64,000 bases of DNA from Dehalococcoidia bacterium. Lineage in GTDB: Bacteria; Chloroflexota; Dehalococcoidia; Dehalococcoidales; RBG-16-60-22. The translations under genes were made by a program, and so were the position numbers. The notes below the pieces were generated by a model, which saw only the letters and a list, made by a program, of their open reading frames with translations, was not told the DNA's origin and searched no databases. Shown here piece after piece: positions 16,638 to 25,902 of this stretch; positions within the stretch are counted from its first letter, which is position 1; every line of letters starts with the position of its first letter. The stretch spans positions 26,685-90,684 of the forward strand of contig JAUXAC010000004.1 of the NCBI GenBank assembly GCA_030615035.1. Direction: 5' to 3'.

Positions 16638-16925
16638 GTGAGCATTGAATGGTTCCGTGACTTGGTCGTGTCTATTTTTGGTATAGGGGCAACTGTAGTC
16701 ATCATCTTCATTGGGGTGATAACCTTCTTACTTTATCGCAAGCTCAGACCTATACTGAATTCATTAAAGGCTACTACCAAAACTGTAGAGAGCATTTCCT
16801 CTACCGTGGAAGAGGAAGTGTCCAGACCTCTGGCTCGGCTAGCCGCCTTCATTCAAGGTATCTCTCAGGCAGTTAGCTTTGTCAGCAGATTTTCTAGAAA
16901 GAAAGAGGGAGGGAAAGATGACTGA
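16638..16925 (+). CDS. DUF948/YtxG-like membrane protein
   Basis: 95 residues from GTG 16638 (GGAGGT eight bases upstream). One N-terminal membrane segment (IFGIGATVVIIFIGVITFLLY) is followed by a soluble amphipathic region with TTKTVESISSTVEEE, typical of DUF948 (YtxG-type) proteins. It overlaps the next gene by 8 bp. YtxG and YtxH-type genes are commonly adjacent in Gram-positive bacteria and are linked to general stress; here only that association is inferred. Confidence 0.75.
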   Translation: MSIEWFRDLVVSIFGIGATVVIIFIGVITFLLYRKLRPILNSLKATTKTVESISSTVEEEVSRPLARLAAFIQGISQAVSFVSRFSRKKEGGKDD

Positions 16926-17160
16926 TTGTAAAGATACAGGCATCAGTTTCACCGCCGGGTTCATCCTTGGTGCGGTTGTCGGCGTAGCTATCGGCTTTCT
17001 CTATGCGCCTAAACCGGGGAAAGAAACAAGAGCACTATTGCAGGAGAAGGCAGAAAAGGCTAGAGAAAAAGCAAGCGAAGTTGCGGAAAAGGCAAAGGAA
17101 GCAGCGACTAAGACAGAAAAAAGAGTAGAAGAAAAACTTGGCAGAAAAAAGAGAGCATAA
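16918..17160 (+). CDS. YtxH-like gas-vesicle/stress-type protein
   Basis: 80 residues from ATG 16918, with GGGAGGGAAAG upstream; longer in-frame starts lie inside the preceding gene. The N-terminus carries a Gly-rich membrane segment (SFTAGFILGAVVGVAIGFLYAP) followed by KPGKETR, the hallmark of YtxH domains. The rest is a highly charged Lys/Ala/Glu helix. It is cotranscribed with the DUF948 protein. Function in the family is poorly defined (stress-induced, envelope-associated). Confidence 0.8.
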   Translation: MTDCKDTGISFTAGFILGAVVGVAIGFLYAPKPGKETRALLQEKAEKAREKASEVAEKAKEAATKTEKRVEEKLGRKKRA

Positions 17161-17260
17161 TAGGTTACCAAGTATCCACAGCGTATTTGGCAGGTAGACT
17201 CTCGCTGTCTAGACCTTTTTCCTGATTCCAATTATGTGAGCAAGGTGAGCCTTATACATA

Positions 17261-18358
17261 ATGGTGAATATACTTCGTAAACATTGGCGCCTAGTATTTC
17301 TAGTGCTAGGTATTATTATAGTCTTCTGGGTTCTGTACTTACTGAGAATGGCTATACTCCCCTTTGCTCTCGGTTTGGTGCTTGCTTATCTTTTGCTGCC
17401 GGCTATCTCCTGGCTGGAGAGAAAGCTGCCCCGCCAGGGAAGCTGGCCACAGTTCAAGCGAGTCTTTTCTATCCTGGTAGTCTTTATAGTGCTCCTTGGC
17501 ATCATTGCCGCTTTTTCCTACTTTATCGTGACGACAGTCATTGATGCTTCTCTGGTTCTAGCGGAAGGTGCCCCCTATTTTATTGGTAGAAGCTTATACC
17601 AGATACAGGAATGGCTTGAAGGTTTGCGTCAGCAGCTTCCTCCAGAAATACGAGCCGACGTGGATAAGGCTCTTCTTGAAGCTGGGATGACTCTAGGTAA
17701 TGCCATACGAGACGCCTTAGTCAAGGGCGTTTCCCTTGTGCCACGTACTTTTAATATATTCCTTGGCCTGGCGGCACTACCCCTCTTTCTCTTCTACATC
17801 ATAAAGGACTCAGAAAGACTAAAGAGGAGTTTTTATTCTGGGCTCACGCCAGGAATTGGCGAGCATATCAAGAATATTATGTCAATTATTGAAAGAGTGC
17901 TGGGCCGGTACATTCGCGCTCAATTAATGCTTGGGCTGATTGTGGCTTACTTCTCCTTTGTTGGATTATTAATATTGAGGATACCATTTGCTCCCGTGTT
18001 AGCTATCCTGGCTGGTATCGGGGAACTCATTCCAACACTGGGACCGTGGCTCAGCGGTGCCGTAGTCGCCATCGTCACCCTAGCGGTGGCACCGGATAAA
18101 GTTGTCTGGGTGATTCTTCTCTTTCTGGCGATTCAGTTGCTGGAAAACTACTTACTTGTCCCCAGAATTCAAGGTGGTTACCTGCGTATACATCCCGCCG
18201 TTTTGATAGCTTTACTCGTTATAGGAGCCTATATTGCCGGCTTCTGGGGACTACTGTTAGCCGCCCCCCTGACAGCTACTGCCGTAGAAATTTACAAGTA
18301 TGTGCGACAGTGCTACCAAGAAGCAGAAAAGGCTAGCGAGCAGCCTGAGCAAGGTTAG
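17261..18358 (+). CDS. AI-2E/PerM family permease
   Basis: 365 residues with about eight hydrophobic segments and the family signature around GIGELIPTLGPWLSGAVVAIV and LLENYLLVPRIQGGYLRIHP. The PerM/AI-2E exporter family includes autoinducer-2 exporters and Na+/H+ antiporters; the substrate cannot be predicted here. A long soluble loop between the second and third hydrophobic regions (residues 95-150) is normal for the family. The 100-base gap after the YtxH gene contains no clear terminator. ATG 17261 has AAGGTGAG about 12 bases upstream. Confidence 0.88.
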   Translation: MVNILRKHWRLVFLVLGIIIVFWVLYLLRMAILPFALGLVLAYLLLPAISWLERKLPRQGSWPQFKRVFSILVVFIVLLGIIAAFSYFIVTTVIDASLVLAEGAPYFIGRSLYQIQEWLEGLRQQLPPEIRADVDKALLEAGMTLGNAIRDALVKGVSLVPRTFNIFLGLAALPLFLFYIIKDSERLKRSFYSGLTPGIGEHIKNIMSIIERVLGRYIRAQLMLGLIVAYFSFVGLLILRIPFAPVLAILAGIGELIPTLGPWLSGAVVAIVTLAVAPDKVVWVILLFLAIQLLENYLLVPRIQGGYLRIHPAVLIALLVIGAYIAGFWGLLLAAPLTATAVEIYKYVRQCYQEAEKASEQPEQG

Positions 18359-18392
18359 TTTATCTTTTTATCCCTCCATCCCCCCACTCTGC

Positions 18393-18398
18393 TATAAT
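18393..18398 (+). promoter_or_regulatory. -10 element directly before polA start codon
   Basis: TATAAT ends six bases before the polA ATG, so transcription would start at or next to the start codon. No purine-rich ribosome site lies between the permease stop and this ATG, and the -35 region is weak. This suggests a leaderless polA mRNA. Confidence 0.5.
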
Positions 18399-18404
18399 TA
18401 GACT

Positions 18405-21137
18405 ATGAAAAAGTCGCTGTTGGTCCTGTTTGATGGCAATGCCCTGATTCATCGTGCCTACCATGCTATGCCACCACTGACAGTGAAAAAAACCGGCGAG
18501 ATTGTAAGTGCTGTTTATGGCTTTGCCCTGATGCTACTCAAAGTAGTGAATGAGCTAAAACCCACCCATTATGCCATCGCCTTTGATAAGAAAGCTCCTA
18601 CCTTCAGGCATCAACTTTTTGACCAATACAAGGCACAGCGACCGCCAACCCCTGATGAGCTGGTCAATCAGATAGGGCGGGTAAGAGAGCTGGTTAAAGC
18701 CTTCCGTATCCCCATCTTTGAGCTTGATAAATACGAAGCTGATGATATTTTAGGCACCCTCAGCCGCCAAGCCAGCCAGCAAGACATTGATACTATCATC
18801 GTTACCGGTGATGCAGATACAATGCAACTGGTCTCACCCCGGGTAAAGGTGCTTTATCCCAAACCGGGGCGAAGCTTCAGCGATACCATGCTCTATGATA
18901 AGGCAGCGGTAAACGATAAATACGGTGTAAGTCCGGAACATATTGCCGACCTCAAGGGACTGGTAGGCGACCCCTCGGATAATATCCCAGGTGTTCCTAG
19001 CATAGGTAAGAAAACTGCCGCCAAACTCATCCAGCAATTTGGCACCATAGAGCAAATCTACGCCCATATTGACGAGGTGACTCCACCCAAACTCCATGAC
19101 ACATTACGGGAAAATGAAGCTGTGGCTCGCCAGAGTAAGCTGCTAGCTACCATCGTTACCCAGACGCCGGTTAGCCTCAATCTTACTGACTGCCGCCTCA
19201 GCCAGTATGACCGCCATCAGGTAACCGAGCTGTTCCGCGAGCTTGACTTTGCCAGTCTGCTACCCAGACTACCTGGGCTTGAAGCTGAAGAAGCCGCCCC
19301 AGAATTGCCTCACACTCAGGTCAAAACCAAGCCGCCTCAAGGAGACTATCATATCATAAGCACCACTCCAGCCCTTGATAAGCTAGTTAACCGCCTGTCC
19401 ACGGTCAAGTCCTTTGCCTTTGACACGGAGACGACAAGCCTAGATGCAATGTCTGCTCAACTGGTAGGCATATCTTTATCGCCAGCTCAGGGTGAGGCTT
19501 ACTATATTCCAGTTGGTCATGTCGGCTGGGAACAAGTAGAGCAATTGCCCCTCCAACAGGTTATTGACCGACTTAAGCCTCTTCTGGAAGATGCTCACCT
19601 GGCCAAGCTTGCCCACAATGGCAAGTATGATATGACAGTGCTGGCGGGATACGGGGTAACCGTCAACAACCTCACCTTTGACACTATGGTCGCTGCTTAC
19701 CTGCTGGGTGAGAAATCCTTGGGCCTGAAAACCCTCGCCTTTAGCAAGTTGAATATTGAAATGACGCCTATTACCGCTCTTATCGGCTCGGGTGCCAAGC
19801 AGCTTTCTATGTCCCAAGTAGAGGTAAACAAGACAGCTGATTATGCCTGTGCTGATGCTGACATTACCGGGCAACTGGTCAAACTACTAAGTGCCGAGCT
19901 TCACCAACAAAAGCTGTGGCAGCTGTTCTCCGAAGTTGAGATGCCACTAGTGCCAGTGCTTCTCCGTATGGAAAGGAACGGAGTAGCTCTGAATACGGAA
20001 CTATTGAGGGATATGTCGCACCAGCTTGGTGAGCAGTTAATAGAGTTGGAGACAGAAATATTTAGCTATGCTGGCCACCGGTTCAATATAAATTCACCTC
20101 AGCAGATAAGTTCCGTCCTGTTCCAAGAGCTTAGACTACCATCGGCCCGTAAGACTAAGAGCGGCTTCTTTTCTACCGAGGTTTCGGTGCTCGAGGGACT
20201 CCGTGGCGAATACCCTATCGTGGCTGATATTTTACGATACCGCCATCTAGCTAAATTGAAATCAACCTATGTTGATGCCCTGCCCAGTCTAATAAATGCC
20301 AAAACGGGTAGGGTGCATACCAGCTTCAACCAGACACAGACAACTACTGGTCGTCTTTCCTCAAGTGAGCCTAACTTACAAAACATTGCTGTCCGCGACG
20401 AGTTAGGTAAGCAAATAAGGGAGTCCTTTATTGCTCCGTCTGGCTCTTGCCTTCTGGCTGGAGATTATTCACAGATTGACCTTCGTTCTCTGGCTCACCT
20501 GTCCCAAGACCCGAGCCTTTTAAGCGCCTTTCACCAAGATGAGGATATTCATGCTGCCACTGCCGCCCAACTCTTTGGGGTAAATGCTTCACAGGTAACG
20601 CCGGATATGCGTCGGCTGGCAAAAACAGTTAATTTTGGCGTAATCTACGGGATGAGTGAGTACGGACTAGAGCAGGCGACTGAACTATCACGGGAAGAGG
20701 CTGCCCAGTTCATCGCTGCCTACTTTGAAAAATACCCGGGGGTAAAGCAGTATCTTGAGTCGACAAAGCAGCAAGCCAGAGAAACCGGTTATGTGCAAAC
20801 AATACTGGGCAGAAGACGGTTTATCCCTGAAATCAATTCATCTAACCGCCAGGTGAGGGAAGCTGCCGAACGCATGGCAATAAATATGCCAGTGCAAGGT
20901 ACCTCAGCTGACATCATAAAAGTGGCTATGATTAACCTGTGCCGGGAGATGGAAAACCAACGACTGAAAAGTAAGATGCTGCTACAAGTGCACGATGAAC
21001 TCGTCTTTGAAGTTCCCAAGGGGGAACTGAAAACAATGCAGGCACTCGTTCCTGATGTAATGTCCACGGCTTTGAAGTTTAGCGTTCCGCTAAAAGTGGA
21101 CACTAAGACAGGTAATAACTGGGGGGAGATGGAATAA
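18405..21137 (+). CDS. polA: DNA polymerase I
   Basis: 910 residues, full length, with all three domains. The 5'-3' flap exonuclease (about 1-290) has DGNALIHRAYH, KYEADDILG, GDADTMQLV and GLVGDPSDNIPGVP. The 3'-5' exonuclease (about 315-490) has FDTETTSLD (D340, E342), HNGKYDM and YACADAD, so proofreading looks intact. The polymerase domain has motif A DYSQIDLRSLAHL (catalytic D687), motif B RRLAKTVNFGVIYG and motif C LLQVHDELVFE. The residue after I in motif A is Asp692 instead of the near-universal Glu (E710 in E. coli), which normally acts as steric gate. mutM follows after one base, so both belong to a repair operon. Confidence 0.95.
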   Translation: MKKSLLVLFDGNALIHRAYHAMPPLTVKKTGEIVSAVYGFALMLLKVVNELKPTHYAIAFDKKAPTFRHQLFDQYKAQRPPTPDELVNQIGRVRELVKAFRIPIFELDKYEADDILGTLSRQASQQDIDTIIVTGDADTMQLVSPRVKVLYPKPGRSFSDTMLYDKAAVNDKYGVSPEHIADLKGLVGDPSDNIPGVPSIGKKTAAKLIQQFGTIEQIYAHIDEVTPPKLHDTLRENEAVARQSKLLATIVTQTPVSLNLTDCRLSQYDRHQVTELFRELDFASLLPRLPGLEAEEAAPELPHTQVKTKPPQGDYHIISTTPALDKLVNRLSTVKSFAFDTETTSLDAMSAQLVGISLSPAQGEAYYIPVGHVGWEQVEQLPLQQVIDRLKPLLEDAHLAKLAHNGKYDMTVLAGYGVTVNNLTFDTMVAAYLLGEKSLGLKTLAFSKLNIEMTPITALIGSGAKQLSMSQVEVNKTADYACADADITGQLVKLLSAELHQQKLWQLFSEVEMPLVPVLLRMERNGVALNTELLRDMSHQLGEQLIELETEIFSYAGHRFNINSPQQISSVLFQELRLPSARKTKSGFFSTEVSVLEGLRGEYPIVADILRYRHLAKLKSTYVDALPSLINAKTGRVHTSFNQTQTTTGRLSSSEPNLQNIAVRDELGKQIRESFIAPSGSCLLAGDYSQIDLRSLAHLSQDPSLLSAFHQDEDIHAATAAQLFGVNASQVTPDMRRLAKTVNFGVIYGMSEYGLEQATELSREEAAQFIAAYFEKYPGVKQYLESTKQQARETGYVQTILGRRRFIPEINSSNRQVREAAERMAINMPVQGTSADIIKVAMINLCREMENQRLKSKMLLQVHDELVFEVPKGELKTMQALVPDVMSTALKFSVPLKVDTKTGNNWGEME

Positions 21138-21138
21138 A

Positions 21139-21957
21139 GTGCCTGAACTGCCTGAGGTAGAGACAATAAAAAATGAGCTGATGCCCCATATTATTGGTCG
21201 TAAGCTCACTGGTGTCACCCTTTTCTGGGATGGAATAGTGCGCCAGCCATCAGTTACTGACTTCCGCTCGCGTCTCATCGGGCAGAAAATAACCGGGCTG
21301 GCCCGAAATGGTAAATATCTTATCGTCGGCTTGACCAGTAATGATTTATTAATTATCCATTTGAAAATGAGCGGCTCTTTGCTGATCAGCCAGGACTCAT
21401 CAGAGCCACCCAAGTACACCCGGGCTATAATTCATCTGGATAAGGGCACTAATATTTTCTTTCGCGACCCGCGCAAGTTTGGGGCAATGTGGCTGGTAGG
21501 AGATAAGGATACTATTGTCGGCAAACTTGGCCCAGAGCCCTTGGAAACTGACTTTACCCCCCAAGCCCTGGCACAGCGCTTGAAAAACCGCACAGCACCG
21601 ATAAAGGCTCTTCTCTTTGACCAGTCCTTCGTCGCTGGCATCGGCAATATGTATGCTGATGAAGCTCTGTTTGCTGCCGGAATCAACCCACTAAGGCCAG
21701 GGGGCAGCCTGTCCCAAGATGAGATAGAGCGACTTCACACTGCCATCAGGCAGGTATTATGGTCAGCCATTGGTAACAAGGGAGCCAGCGTAAATACGTA
21801 CTTTCGCCCCGGTGGGGAACTGGGGACCGCCCATTTTGAGTTCAAGGTTGCCCATCGCGGTGGCGAGTCCTGTCCCAGCTGCGGCACCCCTATTCAACGC
21901 ATTCCTATCCGTAACCGTGGCTCCTACTTCTGCCCCAAATGCCAGCCAGAATTTTAG
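21139..21957 (+). CDS. mutM: Formamidopyrimidine-DNA glycosylase
   Basis: 272 residues; removes oxidised purines (8-oxoG, FapyG) and cleaves the abasic site. The N-terminus is PELPEVETI, giving the catalytic Pro2/Glu3 after Met removal; [10 protein letters not shown] carries the conserved Lys; [21 protein letters not shown] is the helix-two-turn-helix; a C-terminal zinc finger (CPSCGTPIQ and CPKC) is complete. It starts at GTG one base after the polA stop and shares its operon. Its end overlaps the convergent DUF4389 gene by 4 bp. Confidence 0.95.
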   Translation: MPELPEVETIKNELMPHIIGRKLTGVTLFWDGIVRQPSVTDFRSRLIGQKITGLARNGKYLIVGLTSNDLLIIHLKMSGSLLISQDSSEPPKYTRAIIHLDKGTNIFFRDPRKFGAMWLVGDKDTIVGKLGPEPLETDFTPQALAQRLKNRTAPIKALLFDQSFVAGIGNMYADEALFAAGINPLRPGGSLSQDEIERLHTAIRQVLWSAIGNKGASVNTYFRPGGELGTAHFEFKVAHRGGESCPSCGTPIQRIPIRNRGSYFCPKCQPEF

Positions 21958-22589
21958 TCACTAAGTGCAAAAGGTGGATAACGGTCAGTGGTCAATAAGA
22001 AAGCATATGCAGCTACTCTCAAAGACCACCGGTACACGCCAACCACAAAATCAAACAAGCCTCTTGGGTAACGACCGGTAAACAATATGACAAACCAGGC
22101 AATCACTACACACACTATTGCAGCAATCCAGAGGAATGCTAGAATAATGTAGTGTGGTATAGCCAAAAACCATTTCACCAATGGTAGCCCAGGATTTAGC
22201 TCATTCTTAGCATCAGGATATGGAATCTCAATGTGCACTACCTGGTCTTCGTCAGTCGATGGATATTCATCAGTAAGCAGATCGATATAAACTCCAACAC
22301 GAGTGCTGAACTTGGTCAGTGCCACATTCCAGTCAAACCACCACTTTGGGTATTTGTGCCTAAATAGGATCATTAAAACTAATGGTAGAAATACAAGTCC
22401 AGCAGTGGCATATTGGTAGACCCCGCCACCTGTTCCTTTCCATTCTAATTCAGCACTAGATAGTAAACCTATAATGATGACGATTGGAATAGCTATGAAA
22501 ATCCTGAAAAAAGTTGTTAGTCTGTTAAGATTTCTATCAGGGTAGTCGATGGACAAGCTAACTGGATACGCAGTTGAAGTTTCTGCCAT
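21954..22589 (-). CDS. DUF4389 membrane protein
   Basis: 211 residues, with four or so hydrophobic segments and the DUF4389 features [24 protein letters not shown] near the start and [18 protein letters not shown] and [24 protein letters not shown] in the second half. Family function is unknown. ATG 22589 has AAGGAGGGA upstream. It is convergent with mutM, overlapping its stop. Upstream lies a repeat copy. Confidence 0.85.
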   Translation of the reverse strand: MAETSTAYPVSLSIDYPDRNLNRLTTFFRIFIAIPIVIIIGLLSSAELEWKGTGGGVYQYATAGLVFLPLVLMILFRHKYPKWWFDWNVALTKFSTRVGVYIDLLTDEYPSTDEDQVVHIEIPYPDAKNELNPGLPLVKWFLAIPHYIILAFLWIAAIVCVVIAWFVILFTGRYPRGLFDFVVGVYRWSLRVAAYAFLLTTDRYPPFALSD

Positions 22590-22667
22590 AATAGTCCCTC
22601 CTTATCAGTGTATATAATTACGTTAAACTACCCTTTTGGGTAATAACTGTCAAGAAGCTCTGCCTAA

Positions 22668-22820
22668 GACTGTTTAGCAACCTATCCCCCTGACCCCCTT
22701 CCCTTAATAAGGGAAGGGGGAGTGTGGGTAAGGGAGGGGCTTCGCCCCTCCCTAAAATCTCTTCCCCCCCCTCCTTGAAAGGAGAGGGGGATAAAGGGGG
22801 TGAGGTCAATAAACAGTCTA
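22668..22820. repeat. Interspersed palindromic repeat, complete copy
   Basis: Left end GACTGTTTAGCAACCTATCC, right end GGGGGTGAGGTCAATAAACAGTC: both terminal inverted repeats are present in about 150 bp. Inside are CCCTTCCCTTAATAAGGGAAGGG, GGAGGGGCTTCGCCCCTCC and CTCCTTGAAAGGAG. This is one of the clearest minimal copies. Confidence 0.85.
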
Positions 22821-22832
22821 CCAGCTTTAATA

Positions 22833-22866
22833 AGACCCCCCAGCCCTTTGGCAAGCCGGGGGGTCT
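22833..22866 (-). terminator. Terminator downstream of cstA
   Basis: An AGACCCCCC ... GGGGGGTCT stem with an internal GCC/GGC pairing lies 38 bases past the cstA stop on the minus strand and is followed by TTATTAAA. It has a strong stem but only a short T-rich tail. Confidence 0.55.
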
Positions 22867-22903
22867 CTCTTGGAACCGACTAACAGTCACCTGGTTAGTG
22901 AAA

Positions 22904-24535
22904 TCAAGAGGCGGCTGACGTTTGTTTACCCACTCCTCTTAGTCTGTTTACGGCTAAGTAGACTAAAACGACAGCCAGGATAAAGAGCACCACGACAATG
23001 ATTACCTGCACAAAGTTGGCGGCGGCTAATGTTTTGAGGAACATAAACACCAGCGCGGTCAGGGTAACGGCAAGCATAAAAATCATCGGATAGAGGACAA
23101 ACTTGTTGTCCTTACCCATCCTGGCCAGCCAGACAGCAACAGCCAGCAGAGCCAAAGAAGCCATAAGCTGGTTAGCCGTACCGAACAGAGGCCAGAGTGT
23201 CTTCCATCCACCACTCAACGCCAGCCAAGTAGCCAAACCCACGCCAATTGCGCCGGCCACCCAGCGATTGGTCACAAGGGTAACAATGGCTGATGGCTTT
23301 CCCTCTTCTTTTTCGGTTAGTTCCACAAGCATAAACCGGGTCAACCGGGTGGCGGTATCCAGGGTGGTCAGGGCAAAAGCGCTGAGCACCAGGCCACCGA
23401 AGACTACACCAACCGCCAGTGGAATCCCCAAGGCGGTCAGGAAATTACCGATACCCTGGGAGAAGACACCTCCCCAGCCGACTTCTTTGAGGAGGGCTTG
23501 GTAGTCACCCAGAAACAGGTAAGCCACAGTGATGAGCGCAACCACCGACAACAGGCACTCCAGCATCATAGAACCATAGCCGATTGGCTTGATATGGGCT
23601 TCGCTGCTCAACTGCTTGGAGGTAGTCCCTGAAGAGACCAGGGAGTGGAAGCCGGAAATGGCACCACAGGCAACGGTAACGAAAAGTATCGGGAAGAGAT
23701 AGCCAAGGTTGGTCTGGAAACCAGTAAAAGCAGTCAGCTTGATTGCCGGGTTGGTAGCAAAAATAGCGATAACGGCAGCAATCAGAAACCCGTACAGCAG
23801 GAACGAGTTCAGGTAGTCACGGGGCTGCAGAATGATCCACACCGGCAGGCTGGCGGCAATAAGAGCATATACCAACAAAATAGGTATCCAGACAGCAAGT
23901 GGTAGACTAATGGGAAACAGGACACCCAGCCACACACACAGAGCCAGAAGAATCACGCCGATTATGCTGCTCACCAGCAGGGGTGCCCCCCGCCGGAGGA
24001 CAAGGTAACCAAAGAGAATGGCGAGCCCAATAAACAGTATGGAAGTCGTTGCCACTGAAGGAAAAGATTCGAACATCTTGGCGACGACAAAAGCAAAGAC
24101 AGCCAGAATGAGAATGCAGGTAAGCCAGGCGAAGGCGGCAAAAAGCTTTTTACTGCTGACGCCAACATTCTCCTTGAGGATTTCAGCAATGGTCTTAGCC
24201 TTGTGACGGATAGAAGCATATAAGGCTCCGGTGTCGTGCACGGCACCAATGAAGATACCGCCAAAGACGATCCACAGAAATACCGGGAGCCAACCGAATA
24301 CAGCTGCCACTATTGGACCCACAATCGGGGCGGCACCGGCGATGGAAGCAAAGTGGTGACCCATCAGAACCGGAGCCCGCGTCGGGACATAGTCTATATC
24401 ATCGCGCATAGTATGAGCCGGGGTTTTAGCTTTGGGATCAACTCCCCCCAGCTTTTTGATTATAAACGAGCCGTAAGTCAGGTAGGCGATAATAAAGGCA
24501 ACCACGGCAATGACTATTAACACTATCGCACTCAT
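22904..24535 (-). CDS. cstA: Carbon starvation protein CstA-type transporter
   Basis: 543 residues, about 14-16 hydrophobic segments. CstA-family motifs: GGVDPKAKTPAHTMRDDIDYVPT and VLMGHHFASIAGAAPIVGPI near the N-terminus, FGGIFIGAVHDTGALYASIRHK, FHSLVSSGTTSKQL, and FGTANQLMASLALL near the C-terminus. The family imports peptides or pyruvate. It is shorter than E. coli CstA (about 700) but matches the short clade. ATG 24535 has AAAGGAGGT upstream; the preceding gene ends 18 bases away, so the two are probably co-transcribed. Confidence 0.9.
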   Translation of the reverse strand: MSAIVLIVIAVVAFIIAYLTYGSFIIKKLGGVDPKAKTPAHTMRDDIDYVPTRAPVLMGHHFASIAGAAPIVGPIVAAVFGWLPVFLWIVFGGIFIGAVHDTGALYASIRHKAKTIAEILKENVGVSSKKLFAAFAWLTCILILAVFAFVVAKMFESFPSVATTSILFIGLAILFGYLVLRRGAPLLVSSIIGVILLALCVWLGVLFPISLPLAVWIPILLVYALIAASLPVWIILQPRDYLNSFLLYGFLIAAVIAIFATNPAIKLTAFTGFQTNLGYLFPILFVTVACGAISGFHSLVSSGTTSKQLSSEAHIKPIGYGSMMLECLLSVVALITVAYLFLGDYQALLKEVGWGGVFSQGIGNFLTALGIPLAVGVVFGGLVLSAFALTTLDTATRLTRFMLVELTEKEEGKPSAIVTLVTNRWVAGAIGVGLATWLALSGGWKTLWPLFGTANQLMASLALLAVAVWLARMGKDNKFVLYPMIFMLAVTLTALVFMFLKTLAAANFVQVIIVVVLFILAVVLVYLAVNRLRGVGKQTSAAS

Positions 24536-24553
24536 AAGTATTTACCTCCTTTC

Positions 24554-25066
24554 CTAATATTTGGGAGACAAAACACTCTGTTTTGACGGCATAGGTTTTG
24601 GTTGATAGCTTTTAATCACCTCCTTTCCTTTAGGACTGGAGTAGACTTGACCTGATGAAAGGTCAACCAGCAGCAGACAAGCCGAATACCAGCCACGTAG
24701 CCCAAACCAGAAGTCTCGACCGTGTTTGAATCTTGTTCCAATATGAATGGCTTCGGGGTCAAACCCCTGCTCCGAGACCAATATCCCGGTGACCATGCTG
24801 GACATGTGTTCCTTATGGGGTTTGACCAACTCACCAGCGGCGCTTACCAAGAAGATGGTAAAATCTTTGACTTCGGGCGCATAGATTTTAGCGGAGTGAC
24901 CCTCTACCAGACAGTATTCGTTGGTTTCAAAGGCGCCGAGGACTGCTTTTTTAGTGAGAAAAAATTTCTCGCTCCTGGCATGGGAGCAAGCATAAAGGTC
25001 TAACTTACGACCCAGAATAGAATAATCCGGGTAAATATCAAAGTAAGCTTCGTATTTGCCCCGCAA
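24554..25066 (-). CDS. Unknown conserved protein (about 187 aa, possible frameshift at start)
   Basis: The frame gives 170 residues from TTG 25066, but the coding sequence continues in frame upstream (LQEYLDTLRGKYEAYF...) without a standard start. In the neighbouring frame an ATG with AAGGA upstream lies at 25118. The two frames would join as MTSGAEEKIKLQEYLDTLRGK if the T7 run at 25093-25099 (A7 in the gene) were one base shorter. Either a slippage-type frameshift, a recent mutation or a sequencing error is possible. The protein resembles, from memory, an uncharacterised Clostridia-type family (DUF8052-like); no function. Operon partner of cstA. Confidence 0.6.
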   Translation of the reverse strand: MRGKYEAYFDIYPDYSILGRKLDLYACSHARSEKFFLTKKAVLGAFETNEYCLVEGHSAKIYAPEVKDFTIFLVSAAGELVKPHKEHMSSMVTGILVSEQGFDPEAIHIGTRFKHGRDFWFGLRGWYSACLLLVDLSSGQVYSSPKGKEVIKSYQPKPMPSKQSVLSPKY

Positions 25067-25163
25067 GGTATCCAGATATTCCTGCAGTTTTATTTTTTTC
25101 CTCCGCTCCGCTGGTCATATTTCCTTGATCAACTACCTGATGCAACCCAGTATGTAATTGAAT

Positions 25164-25192
25164 AATTTACTCCTAACAGTTGTAATTGTCAA
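25164..25192 (-). promoter_or_regulatory. Promoter of the cstA operon
   Basis: On the minus strand TTGACA, a 17-base spacer and TAAATT, placing transcription start about 40 bases upstream of the ATG at 25118. This supports the longer start of the first gene. Confidence 0.6.
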
Positions 25193-25292
25193 GAGGCTCT
25201 GCCGAGAATTTCGATAGTCAGAGAATAATTAGTAAGTCTTGCACCTTAAGAAGAACTCTAACTGCCAGAATATCAACCAATATCATATATTA

Positions 25293-25862
25293 TCAGCCTA
25301 GATTATTTATCTCGCTGAGAGCTGCGGAGTAAGCATCAAAGGTTGGAGAATCGAAGAGCACAAACACTACCTCTTTAATGGAGGCAGTGCTTCCACGGAG
25401 AAATGAGATAACCGTCCCCAGGGCTACCCTTGAAGCCTTTTCAACCGGATAGCCATAGGCACCGGTACTTATTGAAGGAAAGGCGACACTGGTTAGGCGG
25501 TTATCGGCGGCTAGTTTCAGGCTCTCCCGATAGGCACTCTCTAATAATTCGGCTTCGCCCTTTCTACCCCCATGCCATACAGGACCAACGGTATGGATTA
25601 CATATTTTGCCTTAAGGTTCCCGCCAGTGGTAAGCACTGCCTTACCTGTTGGCAAACGCCCCTGCCTAGCGACGATTTGCTTGCATTCCTCCAGGATAGT
25701 GGGACCGCCTGCCCGATGGATAGCTCCATCCACGCCACCACCCCCCATCAAGCTAGAGTTAGCCGCATTAACTATAGCATCGGTAGCCTGTTGCGTAATG
25801 TCACCCTTCATTATAGAGAGCTTTGCTTGGTTAACAGTTACCTGTGCCAAGTTATTTCCCAT
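25293..25862 (-). CDS. Macrodomain protein (O-acetyl-ADP-ribose deacetylase-like)
   Basis: 189 residues from ATG 25862, with GGAAG eight bases upstream; a TTG seven codons earlier is less likely. Macrodomain motifs are complete: GDITQQATDAIVNAANSSLMGGGGVDGAIHRAGG for ADP-ribose binding, and FPSISTGAYGYP. MacroD-type enzymes remove ADP-ribose from proteins or O-acetyl-ADP-ribose. It lies 41 bases downstream of the ctpA stop on the same strand. No ADP-ribosyltransferase partner is visible. Confidence 0.88.
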   Translation of the reverse strand: MGNNLAQVTVNQAKLSIMKGDITQQATDAIVNAANSSLMGGGGVDGAIHRAGGPTILEECKQIVARQGRLPTGKAVLTTGGNLKAKYVIHTVGPVWHGGRKGEAELLESAYRESLKLAADNRLTSVAFPSISTGAYGYPVEKASRVALGTVISFLRGSTASIKEVVFVLFDSPTFDAYSAALSEINNLG

Positions 25863-25902
25863 ATCTCTCACTTCCGTTCTCAATCCCCGACTGACAAACT
25901 TA

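Noticed and set aside
16448..16711. Minus-strand frame of 87 codons
   Set aside because: Covers a repeat and the antisense of the YtxG-like start; no family features.
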